Shown one piece after another: positions 45,653-54,672 of a stretch of DNA of 64,000 nt. Source of the DNA: JACVCJ01 sp052437175 (GTDB taxonomy: Bacteria; Bacteroidota; Bacteroidia; CAIKAF01); contig JBQVOK010000012.1 of assembly GCA_052437175.1 (NCBI GenBank), positions 1 to 64,000 on the forward strand. The letters are read 5' to 3'. How positions within the stretch are numbered: position 1 is the first letter of the stretch; each line of letters begins with the position of its first letter. Below the pieces are notes generated by a model that saw nothing but the letters and a program-made list of their open reading frames with translations, had not been told where the DNA came from and ran no database searches. A program made the position numbers and the translations under genes.

Positions 45653-45685
45653 GGCCGTTCGGATAAAATTTCCTATATTTACCCT

Positions 45686-46042
45686 ATGCAAACCATGATG
45701 AAATATATTTCTGCTTTCGTATTCCTGCTTTTCCTGGGAACGGGCAGTGCCCTGGCGCAAAAGGCCGAAACCATACAGATCAAAACCCAGATATTCTGTG
45801 ATCACTGTATGCAGTGCGAAAGCTGCGGCAACCGTATCCAGAATGCGGTGTATGCCGGTAAGGGTATACGCACTGTAAAGGTAAAAGCCGAAGAAAACAT
45901 CATTGAAGTGAGCTATAACCCCAAAAAGACCACGGCCGACGATATCCGCAAGGCCATTACGGCGGTGGGGTTCAGCGCCGACGATCAAAAGCCGTCAGCC
46001 ACAGCTTACAGTAACCTGGATGCTTGTTGTAAACGCCGTTGA
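45686..46042 (+). CDS. Exported heavy-metal-associated (HMA) domain protein with clustered CxxC motifs
   Basis: The 118-residue protein has a signal peptide (to about residue 25, ending ALAQ) and a ferredoxin-like HMA fold. The metal loop reads FCDHCMQCESCGNRIQNA, so three CxxC spacings overlap, while ordinary HMA domains have one CxxC. The rest, VKVKAEENIIEVSYNPKKTT, DIRKAITAVGF, follows the usual betaalphabeta pattern. It ends with CCKRR. It may bind copper or another soft metal in the periplasm. A TATATTTA box ends 4 bases before the ATG, so the mRNA may be nearly leaderless. A small lipoprotein gene follows after 13 bases. Confidence 0.8.
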   Translation: MQTMMKYISAFVFLLFLGTGSALAQKAETIQIKTQIFCDHCMQCESCGNRIQNAVYAGKGIRTVKVKAEENIIEVSYNPKKTTADDIRKAITAVGFSADDQKPSATAYSNLDACCKRR

Positions 46043-46055
46043 TCTGCAGAAGTAT

Positions 46056-46517
46056 ATGAAGAAGATCGTATTCTATGGTATGACCATGCTGCCCCTGTTA
46101 ACGGCCTGTAACGGGCTGCGTAACGAGACCGACAACGTGATCGGCAAAAGCGGCGAAGTAGTAGGAAAATCGGCCGGGGAATTCTTTTCGGGCGTGGGCG
46201 AGGGTGTGGAAAAAACGCTCGATTGTAAGGTGATACTGTCCGACGAGCTTAAGAACAAGGGGCTCAGTACCGGGGTATACACTATAGAAAGTTCTACCGC
46301 GGGGGCACAAAACGTGTTTACACTCTATTTTATTTTTGCAAAGGACTTTTCCGGTGAGGTACAGGCCCGCGTAAAAGATCCCTCAGGAGCCGAAAAGGGA
46401 CGCGTAACCCGCAGTATATCCGATAAAGCGGGGAATGCCGGTTATACGGAATTTGCCTTTGATCCGCGTACCAATATCGAAAGTAAAAACGTGATCGAAC
46501 TGAGCCTGCTGAAATAA
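46056..46517 (+). CDS. Small lipoprotein of unknown function
   Basis: The 153-residue protein starts MKKIVFYGMTMLPLLTACNG, a lipoprotein signal with lipobox LTAC. The rest is predicted beta-rich (for example FTLYFIFAKDFSGEVQARVK), with KSAGEFFSGVGEGVEKTLDC near the N-terminus. I do not recognise a family. It lies 13 bases after the HMA gene and probably shares its mRNA, so it might help in metal handling, but this is only a context argument. An upstream in-frame ATG at 46020 falls within the HMA gene and is unlikely. Confidence 0.72.
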   Translation: MKKIVFYGMTMLPLLTACNGLRNETDNVIGKSGEVVGKSAGEFFSGVGEGVEKTLDCKVILSDELKNKGLSTGVYTIESSTAGAQNVFTLYFIFAKDFSGEVQARVKDPSGAEKGRVTRSISDKAGNAGYTEFAFDPRTNIESKNVIELSLLK

Positions 46518-46524
46518 ACCCCGT

Positions 46525-47850
46525 TTAACGGCTTATTTCCATTTTCAGCTGCATGTTCTTGATGCGCTCTCCCGACGTGCGTTTGAGCAATGCCGGCACT
46601 TTGTCTTTTTTTACAGCAACGTACGAAAAATAATCTTTCATTTCGATCAGTCCCAGGTCGTCTTTACCCAGTCCGCCTTTCTGTGACAGGAAACCTACGA
46701 TATCCAGTTTACGCAGTTTGTCTTTTTTGCCTTTGCCGATGTACAACGTCACAAACTCAGGTTCGGGGGGCAGGGGAGCATTCGTTTCCGGGATAAATTC
46801 GGGGGTATCTGCCGGCAGCCAGTCCGGACCGCTTTTGCCCTCTTCGCTAAAGAAATAGGCCGAACCTCCGGCATGCATGCGTGCGGTGCGCCCGTTACGG
46901 TGTATAAAACTGTCCTCGTGCGGGGGTAGCTGCAGGTGAATGATCTGGCGTATCTCCGGTATATCGAGTCCGCGGGCCGCCAGGTCGGTACATACCAGCA
47001 CCTGTACACTGCCGTTACGGAATTTTACCAGGTTACGCTCGCGCTCGTCCTGTTCCAGTCCGCCGTGGAAAAAACAGTTGGGGATGCCCTTGCGGCGCAG
47101 GTAATCGCTGGTTTCTTCCACCTTTTCCTTAAAGTTGCAGAATACCAGGGTAGAACCGCCGCCCAGGGTACAGAGCAGGCGGAAGAGCGAATCGGAGGCT
47201 GATTTTTCTACCGGCACTTTGTGCAGATGAAGCTTACTGACCGGTGCATCCGGCAGAAAATTGAGGTACAGGGCATCCTGCATCTGTATAAAATCGGGCA
47301 GGTCTATGGCCTGTGTGGCCGAGGTGAGCATCCGTTTCCGCAGTTTCGGGAACTGGCTGCCGATAAAGCGCATATCTTCCTCGAAACCCAGTTCCAGGGC
47401 CTTGTCGAACTCGTCGATGATGAGCGTCTGCACGCCGTCGGTACGGAACGTATTGCGGCGGATATGATCGGCCATGCGGCCCGGAGTTCCTACTAATACG
47501 GCCGGGGGATGCAGCAGGTTCTGGCGTTCGGTCTTCATCAGGTGTCCGCCGTAACAACTGTTGATCTTATAGCCTGTACGCAAACTTTTGAATACCTGTT
47601 CGATCTGCAGCACCAGCTCGCGCGAAGGGGCCATGACCAGGGCCTGCACCTTATTGCTGATGTTGGGGTCCAGGCTTTCGATCAGGGGCACCAGGAAGGC
47701 CAGGGTCTTGCCCGAACCGGTGGGTGAGAGAAGTACCAGGCTGTTTTCCTTCGGAAAATGCTCGCGTGCAGCCTGTTGCATGGGGTTTAGTTCTCGTATG
47801 CCCAGGAGGGCCAGGTTCTCTTCGATCGTTTGCTTGGGATTTTCCTGCAT
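46525..47850 (-). CDS. DEAD-box RNA helicase, DbpA-like
   Basis: The 441-residue protein has all helicase motifs: SPTGSGKT (I), APSRELV (Ia), GTPGRM (Ib), DEFD in place of DEAD (II), TSAT (III), VCTDLAARGLDIP (V) and HRNGRTARM (VI). The C-terminal ~75 residues resemble the RNA-binding domain of DbpA (FVTLYIGKGKKDKLRKLDIV then SQKGGLGKDDLG), so a ribosome-assembly role at 23S rRNA is plausible. I use ATG 47850 (MQENPKQT); the longer open frame upstream runs through the LytTR gene. It is 25 bases after the response-regulator stop and could be read through from the efflux operon. Confidence 0.9.
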   Translation of the reverse strand: MQENPKQTIEENLALLGIRELNPMQQAAREHFPKENSLVLLSPTGSGKTLAFLVPLIESLDPNISNKVQALVMAPSRELVLQIEQVFKSLRTGYKINSCYGGHLMKTERQNLLHPPAVLVGTPGRMADHIRRNTFRTDGVQTLIIDEFDKALELGFEEDMRFIGSQFPKLRKRMLTSATQAIDLPDFIQMQDALYLNFLPDAPVSKLHLHKVPVEKSASDSLFRLLCTLGGGSTLVFCNFKEKVEETSDYLRRKGIPNCFFHGGLEQDERERNLVKFRNGSVQVLVCTDLAARGLDIPEIRQIIHLQLPPHEDSFIHRNGRTARMHAGGSAYFFSEEGKSGPDWLPADTPEFIPETNAPLPPEPEFVTLYIGKGKKDKLRKLDIVGFLSQKGGLGKDDLGLIEMKDYFSYVAVKKDKVPALLKRTSGERIKNMQLKMEISR

Positions 47851-47875
47851 GGGACAAAGGTATCCTAAATTTGGC

Positions 47876-48640
47876 TCAGGTGAAATCTCTTTTGAACTGT
47901 GCCGCCCGATCTTTGGAAACAGCGATCTCCGGCTGCCCGGTATGCGGGAAATACAGCAGGATACGGCCCAGCGCATCGGTACGGAATCGTTCCAGCTGAG
48001 CGATGTTGACAAGGAACTGCCGGTTGGCCCTGAAAAAACAAGTGGGATCGAGCAGTTCGGCGGCTTCGTCGAGCGAACGGTAGTCGCATACAAATTCGTC
48101 CCCGTTGCAGGTTACAATGCTGATGACCTCGTTCAGCTTCTGAAAATACAGGATATCCGGGGTCTTTACCAGCACCACCGAACGGCCCTCGTGCACGGCC
48201 AGGCGTTCTTTGTAGGGCTGCACGGAGGGAAATTGTCCGAAGAAATTGCGGAACTGCTGCATAAAATCGGGATTACCGAACTTTTCGTGCAGGCGCTTGA
48301 ATTTATGGAATGCTTCAGCCAGCTCTGCAGAGTCGACAGGCTTTAGCAGGTAATCGATGCTGTTGAGCTTAAAGGCCCTCAGGGCGAACTCGTTGAACGC
48401 CGTGGTAAAAATTACCGGCACCGGGGGAATATCCTCCCTGAAAATATCAAAGGCAACCCCGTCTGAAAGTTGTATATCACAAAGGACAAGATCGGGCAGA
48501 GGCATGGTAAGCAGGCGCGTCCGGCTTTCTTTTACACTGCCGATAGGGCCTTCTATATAGCTGCCGGGTTCTATTTTGCGCACTTCGCTCAGCAGGCTTT
48601 TGGCGGCAAAAGGTTCATCCTCAATAATTAGTATATTCAT
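47876..48640 (-). CDS. LytTR-family response regulator
   Basis: The 254-residue protein has a receiver domain with acidic pocket EDE at residues 7-9, phosphoacceptor D55 in LVLCDIQLSDG, and the conserved K in YLLKPVD. A C-terminal LytTR DNA-binding domain follows (about 140-250) with EGRSVVLVKTPDILYFQKLN and FFRANRQFLVNIAQLER. Its start overlaps the sensor kinase stop by four bases (ATGA). With the kinase it probably controls the efflux operon in which both lie. Confidence 0.93.
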   Translation of the reverse strand: MNILIIEDEPFAAKSLLSEVRKIEPGSYIEGPIGSVKESRTRLLTMPLPDLVLCDIQLSDGVAFDIFREDIPPVPVIFTTAFNEFALRAFKLNSIDYLLKPVDSAELAEAFHKFKRLHEKFGNPDFMQQFRNFFGQFPSVQPYKERLAVHEGRSVVLVKTPDILYFQKLNEVISIVTCNGDEFVCDYRSLDEAAELLDPTCFFRANRQFLVNIAQLERFRTDALGRILLYFPHTGQPEIAVSKDRAAQFKRDFT

Positions 48641-49650
48641 AAGAGAGGCAGTTTTACGATGAACTTTCCCTGTTCTTCCCCGGCCGAAAAGGGCCCGGCC
48701 GAGAGCCAGGCATAAAGGTTTTTCAGTTGCTGCAGGCCTTTCCCGTTCGATGTTTCCATGGTCTTTTTAAGCCGCAGTGTATTTTCTACGATCAGGATGT
48801 CTCCGTTGTTCCATATACGAATATACAGCGGATTTTCTACAGATACCTCATTATGTTTGAGTGCATTTTCGCTGAGCATTTCCAGTGTAAGCGGCACAAT
48901 GCCCTTGTCCAGTGCTTCGGGCTCGAGCTGTACCTCAATTTGCAGTGCCGGACCGTAACGTATGGCCAGCAGGGAGCTGAAATGCCGGAACACGGCATAT
49001 TCCTTGTCGAGCGAAACACTTTCCCGGTCTTCGTTCTGCAGGCTGTACCTGTATACTTTGGACAGGTGCTGCAGGAAGCGGGTGGCCAGTTCGGGCTCGG
49101 TCTTGATAAGTCCGTCGAGGGCCGAAAGGGCATTGAACAGGAAATGCGGATTTACCCGGTTACGCAGGTTGTGGATCTGCATCATGGCCTTTTCTTTTTC
49201 GAGCCGTTCGGTACGGATAAGTCCTTCTTTCCAGCGCAGCAGCAGAAAATGCACGCCGAATCCCAGGCTTATCGCCAGCCCCAGGAACAGGTCGATCATA
49301 AGAATCATCCAGTAATTGAGCCAGTTCAGCTCAAAAGGCATGCGGTCCTTAAAAATAAGCATATTGGGCCAGCGTATACACATAAGCAGTGCCCAGTTAC
49401 AGAGGGTGTGTACAATAATACGGCGCAGCAGGCCGGCAGAAAAGGGCAGGCGGCGGCCCAGGAAACGGTTTATATAATCGAAGCCGAACCAGAGTATCCA
49501 AAGGGCGGCAAAGGAATACAGGGCCAGGGCGGCGTGTTCGGCAACGCTGAGCGTTGGCCAGCCGGTGTACAGGCGTAGCAGAATGGAAACCAGTGTCAGG
49601 GGCAGGATCACCCGCAATGGATTCAGATATCTGGCCGGAATGGATTTCAT
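48637..49650 (-). CDS. LytS/YehU-type sensor histidine kinase
   Basis: The 337-residue protein has four membrane helices (about 10-140), without a separate sensor domain, then the His_kinase region with H169 in VNPHFLFNALSALDG and an ATP-binding domain with EMLSENALKHNEVS (N box). A degenerate glycine box follows (NGKGLQQLKNLY). This is the usual partner of LytTR regulators in Bacteroidota. Stop overlaps with the regulator start, and its own start overlaps the ATPase gene stop. Confidence 0.92.
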   Translation of the reverse strand: MKSIPARYLNPLRVILPLTLVSILLRLYTGWPTLSVAEHAALALYSFAALWILWFGFDYINRFLGRRLPFSAGLLRRIIVHTLCNWALLMCIRWPNMLIFKDRMPFELNWLNYWMILMIDLFLGLAISLGFGVHFLLLRWKEGLIRTERLEKEKAMMQIHNLRNRVNPHFLFNALSALDGLIKTEPELATRFLQHLSKVYRYSLQNEDRESVSLDKEYAVFRHFSSLLAIRYGPALQIEVQLEPEALDKGIVPLTLEMLSENALKHNEVSVENPLYIRIWNNGDILIVENTLRLKKTMETSNGKGLQQLKNLYAWLSAGPFSAGEEQGKFIVKLPLL

Positions 49651-50339
49651 GGCTGCAATATACGTTCTCCGGTGATCAATCCGTCGGTCATTTCAATGAT
49701 ACGGTCGCCCGACTCTGCAAAATCGGGGTCATGGGTCACGGCAATAATGGTCTGTCCGTACTCAGAAGCCAGTTCCCGGAAAATGTCGATAACGCGCTGG
49801 GTATTGTTCTTGTCGAGATTGCCCGTAGGTTCGTCGCCCATGATAATAGCGGGGTCATTGATGAGGGCGCGGGCAATGGCCACCCGCTGCTGTTGTCCGC
49901 CCGAGAGCTTTGAGGCATTCTTGAGGGCATGTTCGGCCATATCTACCTTGCGCAGTTTATCCATGGCCCGTTCTTCCGCTTCGCTGTGGCTGTAACGGCC
50001 CAGCTTGAGTGCGGGCAGCATAACGTTGTGCAGTGCCGAAAATTCGGGCAGCAGGTAATGGAACTGGAACACAAAGCCCAGGTGCGCATTGCGGAACTGG
50101 GCCAGTTTGTTCTGGCTGAGCCCAGTGAGCAGGGAACCGTTCATTTCAAGGCGGCCTTCATAGGCTGTGTCCATTGTGGATAAAATGTACAGTAATGTGG
50201 ATTTTCCACAGCCGGATTTTCCCACGATGGACAGGAACTCGCCCCGGCCCACCTTAAAGTCTATACCTTTCAGCACCTGGAAGGGAGCGGGTTCGGTGAA
50301 GGTCTTTACAATATTGCTTGCTTTAAGTACTGGCTGCAT
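49647..50339 (-). CDS. ABC transporter ATPase, MacB/LolD type
   Basis: The 230-residue ATPase has a normal set of motifs: Walker A VGKSGCGKST, Q-loop FVFQFHYLLPEFSALHNVML (LolD/MacB-like), signature LSGGQQQRVAIARA, Walker B MGDEPTGNLD and H-loop VTHD. It energises the FtsX-type permease encoded downstream of the adaptor. It overlaps the kinase gene by ATGA and is 22 bases from the permease gene. Contrast it with the degenerate ATPase at 27283. Confidence 0.94.
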   Translation of the reverse strand: MQPVLKASNIVKTFTEPAPFQVLKGIDFKVGRGEFLSIVGKSGCGKSTLLYILSTMDTAYEGRLEMNGSLLTGLSQNKLAQFRNAHLGFVFQFHYLLPEFSALHNVMLPALKLGRYSHSEAEERAMDKLRKVDMAEHALKNASKLSGGQQQRVAIARALINDPAIIMGDEPTGNLDKNNTQRVIDIFRELASEYGQTIIAVTHDPDFAESGDRIIEMTDGLITGERILQP

Positions 50340-50361
50340 AATGCATGGTTTAAAAAATTGG

Positions 50362-51615
50362 TCATCCGCGTATAATTTCTACCGGATCGATGCGGGCGGC
50401 CTTACGCGAAGGGAAATAACCCGCAAAAAGGGTGGTTACCATACCGAACCAGAGTCCGCTCAGGTAGAACAGCGTTTTAAAGTTCACCGGGAAGGTCTCT
50501 ACCTTAAAGATGCCGCCTGCCGGGAAGGGCGCCAGGGAGATGAGGTAACTGAAAAAGAACCCGATAAGCAGTCCCAGCAGTCCGCCGAAAAACCCGATAA
50601 GCAGGGCCTGCAGCAGGAAAATGGCTACCACGTCCCGGCCTTCGAAGCCGGTGGCCTTCAGTATGGCGATATCGCGCATTTTATTAATGATGTTCATGTT
50701 CATGATATTGTATATACCAAAACCGGCTACGATCAGCAGGGTAAGGGAAATAACGGCTGTCATAAAATAGCGGATCGATTCTCCGGCAAGCAGGGCGGCA
50801 TTGGCCTCCTTCCAGTCCTCGGCTTTGTACCCATAGGTTTCGGTGAGCCTGTCTTTCAGGTCTGTGGCGGCTTCTTTGTCATTGAGGCGTATATGTATAT
50901 CGGTGATATAGTCTGCGTTTTTGTTCAGGAGCTTCTGCACGGTCTTCAGGTCGGCATAGGCCCTGGTATCGTCGATCGCGCCTACCCCGGTAGAAAAGGT
51001 TCCGGCCACCTTCAGCATAAAAACACCACCTTCGGGCGTGGTCACCGAAAAGCGGTCCCCGCCGCGTATGTTCATCTTTTCGGCCAGGCCAGAGCCTAAC
51101 AGCAGGGCATCGTCACCGGTCTTCATATCCTGTATATTGCCCGATTCCATTTTTTTGTCCAGGCCATACATCTGTATCTCCTTATCGGCATCGGTACCTA
51201 CGATGGTTACGGGCAGCTGTACGGGACCATTGTTGAAGAACACCTGCGAAACGGCCTGGGGCAGTACCCCGGTGACCCCGGGCATTTTAGCGATCTCGGC
51301 CGCAATTTTAAGACCGTTCTTAATGCGTGGCAGTTCATTTTTAGGCCGTTTACCGCTCACCATAACGGTGCGGCTGCTGTCGTACAGTTTCTGGGCGGGG
51401 GAGGGCTGCGAGCTTTCGATGGGATTGTACAAACGCACGTGGGGCGAGCCGTCGATGGCTATATCAAAAAGAAAATCGTTCACCCCGGTCATAAAGCTGA
51501 TCATTACAATGAACATCGATATACCAAAAGTAACCCCCAGCATGGCCACCAGGGTCTGCTTTTTTTTGGCCAGCAGGTGCGTGCGTGCTATCTGGAATGC
51601 CAGTCTCAGGTTCAT
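50362..51615 (-). CDS. ABC transporter permease, MacB/FtsX family
   Basis: A 417-residue protein with one N-terminal membrane helix (about 22-45), a large periplasmic domain (about 55-275) of the MacB core type, and three C-terminal helices (about 285-405) ending YFPSRKAARIDPVEIIRG, the signature end of the FtsX-like permease family. It would form a dimer with the neighbouring ATPase and work with the HlyD-like and TolC proteins encoded upstream. Its start overlaps the adaptor stop by four bases. Confidence 0.93.
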   Translation of the reverse strand: MNLRLAFQIARTHLLAKKKQTLVAMLGVTFGISMFIVMISFMTGVNDFLFDIAIDGSPHVRLYNPIESSQPSPAQKLYDSSRTVMVSGKRPKNELPRIKNGLKIAAEIAKMPGVTGVLPQAVSQVFFNNGPVQLPVTIVGTDADKEIQMYGLDKKMESGNIQDMKTGDDALLLGSGLAEKMNIRGGDRFSVTTPEGGVFMLKVAGTFSTGVGAIDDTRAYADLKTVQKLLNKNADYITDIHIRLNDKEAATDLKDRLTETYGYKAEDWKEANAALLAGESIRYFMTAVISLTLLIVAGFGIYNIMNMNIINKMRDIAILKATGFEGRDVVAIFLLQALLIGFFGGLLGLLIGFFFSYLISLAPFPAGGIFKVETFPVNFKTLFYLSGLWFGMVTTLFAGYFPSRKAARIDPVEIIRG

Positions 51616-52709
51616 GGCAGTATAACGGGGGTTTGTTTATCGATGCCGTCCAGTATCTCTGCATAATTACCCGAAATGAGGCCTGTACGTACCTTCACGG
51701 TTTTCTGTTCCTTTTTACCGATGGCTATACGCAGACTGTCGCCCGGCAGCAGTGCTTTTTTAGGTACCAGCAGTGCTTTGCGTTCTTCGGCCACCACGAT
51801 ATCGGCCTCACAGTTCAGTCCGTACACGGGGCCCAGGCCGGTGGCGGGTATCGCGGCCTCTACGGTAAAGGCCTGTTCACGTTCGTTCATGCGGGGCAGC
51901 ACGCGCAGTACCTGTCCCTCGATGATCTTTTCGCCAAATACATCGCCGCTGATCAGCACTTTCTGGCCCGGCCTTACCCGTGCAAAATCACTTTCATCAA
52001 TTTTTAGTCGTGCAATAAGCTGCCCGGCGCCCATCAGGGCCAGCGCATCGCCCGGACGTACGTAATCGCCCGTTTTTTTGCTGAGTTCATACACCATAGA
52101 CGTGTACAGGGCCCTGGGCATACGGAAGTCCGAACTGCTTTCCGCCGAAAGAAACGAGCCGCGGGCACGGCTACGCTCATTCTCCAGGTTCAGGCGCAGG
52201 TTCTCGGTCTGCCTGCGTAATGCAGAAACATCGGCACGGCTTTGGGTATAGCGCAGTTCGGCCTGTTCGAGTTCGGCCGGCGTAGCGGCTTTTTCGGCGT
52301 ATAGTTTTTTATAGCGCAGGTAAGAAATGCTGTCGGTCTGTACACGGGCCCTTGCCGATACCAGGCGCGATTCCAGCTCGGCCAGTGCCGGTGAGGAGCT
52401 ACCGGTGTTCTGCAGGGTAGTGCGGTATATTTCCGAAGCGGCATCCCGGTCGGCCAGCATACGGTCGTTCACGATCTCGAGTAGTACTTTACCGGCCGCT
52501 ACAGTGTCGCCTTCTTTTACGTATATACTTCGTATGATGCCTTCTGCCTGGGCACGAAGTGTATACTCATTTTCGGGCACCAGTACGCCGGATGCATATA
52601 CGGTTTCTGTGATCATTTTTTCTTCGGGCAGTACAGGCTCTTTTCCGCGTTTACACGATGTGTATACTAAAATAAGAAGCAGGCTGCTGAATACCAGTTT
52701 ATTTTTCAT
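51612..52709 (-). CDS. Efflux periplasmic adaptor lipoprotein (MacA/HlyD family)
   Basis: The 365-residue protein has a lipoprotein-type N-terminus (LLLILVYTSC, Cys about 19), a lipoyl half (LRAQAEGIIRSIYVKEGDTV), a coiled-coil hairpin (about 95-180), the second lipoyl half near LSKKTGDYVRPGDALALM and beta-barrel and membrane-proximal domains to the end. It bridges the MacB-like permease and the TolC protein. Its start overlaps the TolC gene by 11 bases. Confidence 0.9.
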   Translation of the reverse strand: MKNKLVFSSLLLILVYTSCKRGKEPVLPEEKMITETVYASGVLVPENEYTLRAQAEGIIRSIYVKEGDTVAAGKVLLEIVNDRMLADRDAASEIYRTTLQNTGSSSPALAELESRLVSARARVQTDSISYLRYKKLYAEKAATPAELEQAELRYTQSRADVSALRRQTENLRLNLENERSRARGSFLSAESSSDFRMPRALYTSMVYELSKKTGDYVRPGDALALMGAGQLIARLKIDESDFARVRPGQKVLISGDVFGEKIIEGQVLRVLPRMNEREQAFTVEAAIPATGLGPVYGLNCEADIVVAEERKALLVPKKALLPGDSLRIAIGKKEQKTVKVRTGLISGNYAEILDGIDKQTPVILP

Positions 52710-54018
52710 CGGACGTGTTTTTTAAAAGTTGTGGCAGGTACATAAGGTAGGCCAGACGGGCTGCGGTTTGCAGGGATTCCTGACCGGTCTGTACGTGTTC
52801 GTAGAATGTTTCGGCGTATTCGGTAAAGGAAATAAGCCCTTCACTGTATCGTTTCATGGATATACGTTCTGCAGCGGCGGCGGCTTTTTCACGTTCCAGG
52901 GCCAGGCGGTAGTTATCCCTCAGGGTCTGTTGTTCCTGTACGATACCGGCATGTTCTTTTTCGAGCCGGCTTTTCTCGTTCTGCAGCTGCCATTCATTGA
53001 TGTGTGCTGCAATGCGGGCCTGCTTCAGGCGTCCGTAATTACGGGCACCGCCAAAAACGGGTACCTGCAGGCGGGCCCCGATAATGGCCTGGTCATAGGT
53101 GATATCGCCCGCAGATGAGCTGAAGGGCCGGTCGCTCTGGTAATAGTACGCATAGCGTCCGCTGAGGGACAGCGAAGGAAAAAAATCGGCCAGGCGTGCC
53201 CGGGTCTGCAGTGTACAGGAGCGGTTCCGCAGGGTATAGGCAATGAGCGAAGGACGTTCATTTACGGCAGGCAGGGCGGAACTTTCCTTTTTAGTATATG
53301 TGTCAAGGCTATCCTGTACCTGCAGGCCGTCCTGCTGTAGCAGCTGTTGCAGGTTGCGCAGCGCATTGCCTGATTCCAGTACGGTATTGTTATAGCTGAT
53401 CGCGGCGGCGCGTTCCAGGTTTTCGGCGCGTATTTTTTCGGCTTCAGCGTTTTGCCCGGCCTCGTATTTTTCCCGGGCGATCCGTGCTACCTCTGCAGCG
53501 GTCTCCATGCGCCGGAGCGCCTGCTGTTCCAGCGCCGCGGAGGCCATCACGGAAAAATAGGCCTGTGCGGTCTGTATGCGGATGTTTTCGGTACGGAGTG
53601 CGGCCTCGGTTTCGGCAATGCGTACTTCGGCGGAGGCGGCCGAAAGTTCGAACCACTGGGAGGCTTTTATAAGCGGCATGCTCAGGTCGGCGCCCGCATT
53701 CAGGTTCCAGGGCAGACCAAAACGCAGTTCTTTATAGGTCCCGGGCGCTCCGCCGAATATCTCTGCGGGAACCGGCTGTACGGGCAGACGGGCATTGTAG
53801 TCGGCAGCGGCAAAACCAGTGATCTGCGGGTACAGCTGGCTTTCGGCCAGGAAACGTTCGCTTTGCTTCAGCTGCGTTCCCGCCCGGGCGGCAGCCAGTT
53901 CGGGATTATTCCTGTGCGCCGTTTCCAGGGCCTGGTCTATATGGGTAAGGGTGAGCGTCTGCGCAGGCAGCGTATGGCAGGCAAGGCAAAGGGCCAGGAC
54001 GGAAAGATAGGTCTTCAT
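52699..54018 (-). CDS. TolC family outer-membrane efflux protein
   Basis: The 439-residue protein has a signal peptide (MKTYLSVLALCLACHTLPAQ) and the two helical repeats of outer-membrane factors, with HIDQALETAHRNNPELAAAR at the N-terminus and FFPSLSLSGRYAYYY before the second repeat. An in-frame ATG at 54027 would add three residues. It is the first gene of a six-gene operon with adaptor, permease, ATPase, kinase and regulator. Its promoter must lie in the 246-base divergent gap to 54274. Confidence 0.9.
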   Translation of the reverse strand: MKTYLSVLALCLACHTLPAQTLTLTHIDQALETAHRNNPELAAARAGTQLKQSERFLAESQLYPQITGFAAADYNARLPVQPVPAEIFGGAPGTYKELRFGLPWNLNAGADLSMPLIKASQWFELSAASAEVRIAETEAALRTENIRIQTAQAYFSVMASAALEQQALRRMETAAEVARIAREKYEAGQNAEAEKIRAENLERAAAISYNNTVLESGNALRNLQQLLQQDGLQVQDSLDTYTKKESSALPAVNERPSLIAYTLRNRSCTLQTRARLADFFPSLSLSGRYAYYYQSDRPFSSSAGDITYDQAIIGARLQVPVFGGARNYGRLKQARIAAHINEWQLQNEKSRLEKEHAGIVQEQQTLRDNYRLALEREKAAAAAERISMKRYSEGLISFTEYAETFYEHVQTGQESLQTAARLAYLMYLPQLLKNTSDEK

Positions 54019-54233
54019 ATACCGCATATTTTAGCGCAAAATTGCAGCGGAGCGGGCAGGAGCGAAAATCGGGTACAGCGAAACGGAAATGTAGGACAAC
54101 GAAGCGGAAAGGGAAGTGCAGGGGACTAAGCCGGCTGAATATACCCTGTTGCGAAAATTTTTACGGAAATAGTAAAAAAGTGTGCGTCTGTTAGTATTTC
54201 CGCGTTAAACGGACTTCTTTAAAAATGAATATT

Positions 54234-54243
54234 TATATCTTAG
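54234..54243 (+). promoter_or_regulatory. Possible -7 element before the gene at 54274
   Basis: TATATCTTAG is a near match to the TAnnTTTG form, about 30 bases before the start. The rest of 54028-54273 shows no gene. Confidence 0.3.
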
Positions 54244-54273
54244 CCATCAAATTAATTAAATCTATCGTTTTTT

Positions 54274-54672
54274 ATGGAACCTGTACAAACAGAACCGCTG
54301 GGAAAAACCCTTATTAAAATCCCTCTGGCAGAGGCTGTTGATCTTACACAGAACTGGGTGGAATACACGCAGCTGAACAAACCTTTTGAACCGCATCAGG
54401 GTGCAAAAAGAGCGTTCAAGGTAAGCAAGGAAGACATTATTGCCCTTACCAATCAGGAAGGTTTCTGCGGCATCCGCATCTACCTGGGTAAAGATACTCC
54501 CGATGCCGAAGGCGATATGCGCCTGGTGCTGGTGGCAGTGAACGAGGAAGGTGACGATATCATCGTGGAGCCGAACCCGGGCGTATACGATTTCTCGATG
54601 CCATGTCCGAGTACCTGCGACCTGAAAAGTCCGCTGTATAACGGTATACTGCCTCCTCCTGAACAAGTATAA
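54274..54672 (+). CDS. Small acidic protein of unknown function
   Basis: A 132-residue soluble protein with no signal peptide or membrane helix. It contains KRAFKVSKEDIIALTNQEGF and IRIYLGKDTPDAEGDMRLVL, which look like an alternating alpha/beta fold, and ends MPCPSTCDLKSPLYNG. I do not recognise a family. Its stop overlaps the following ATG by one base, so it is coupled to the membrane protein and two-component genes. It may be the ligand or accessory part of that signalling unit, but that is only a context inference. Confidence 0.65.
   Translation: MEPVQTEPLGKTLIKIPLAEAVDLTQNWVEYTQLNKPFEPHQGAKRAFKVSKEDIIALTNQEGFCGIRIYLGKDTPDAEGDMRLVLVAVNEEGDDIIVEPNPGVYDFSMPCPSTCDLKSPLYNGILPPPEQV

Noticed and set aside
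47851..48093. N-terminal extension of the helicase gene
   Set aside because: The extra 81 codons lie antisense-free but inside the LytTR gene in another frame, and the helicase similarity begins only at MQENPKQT (47850).
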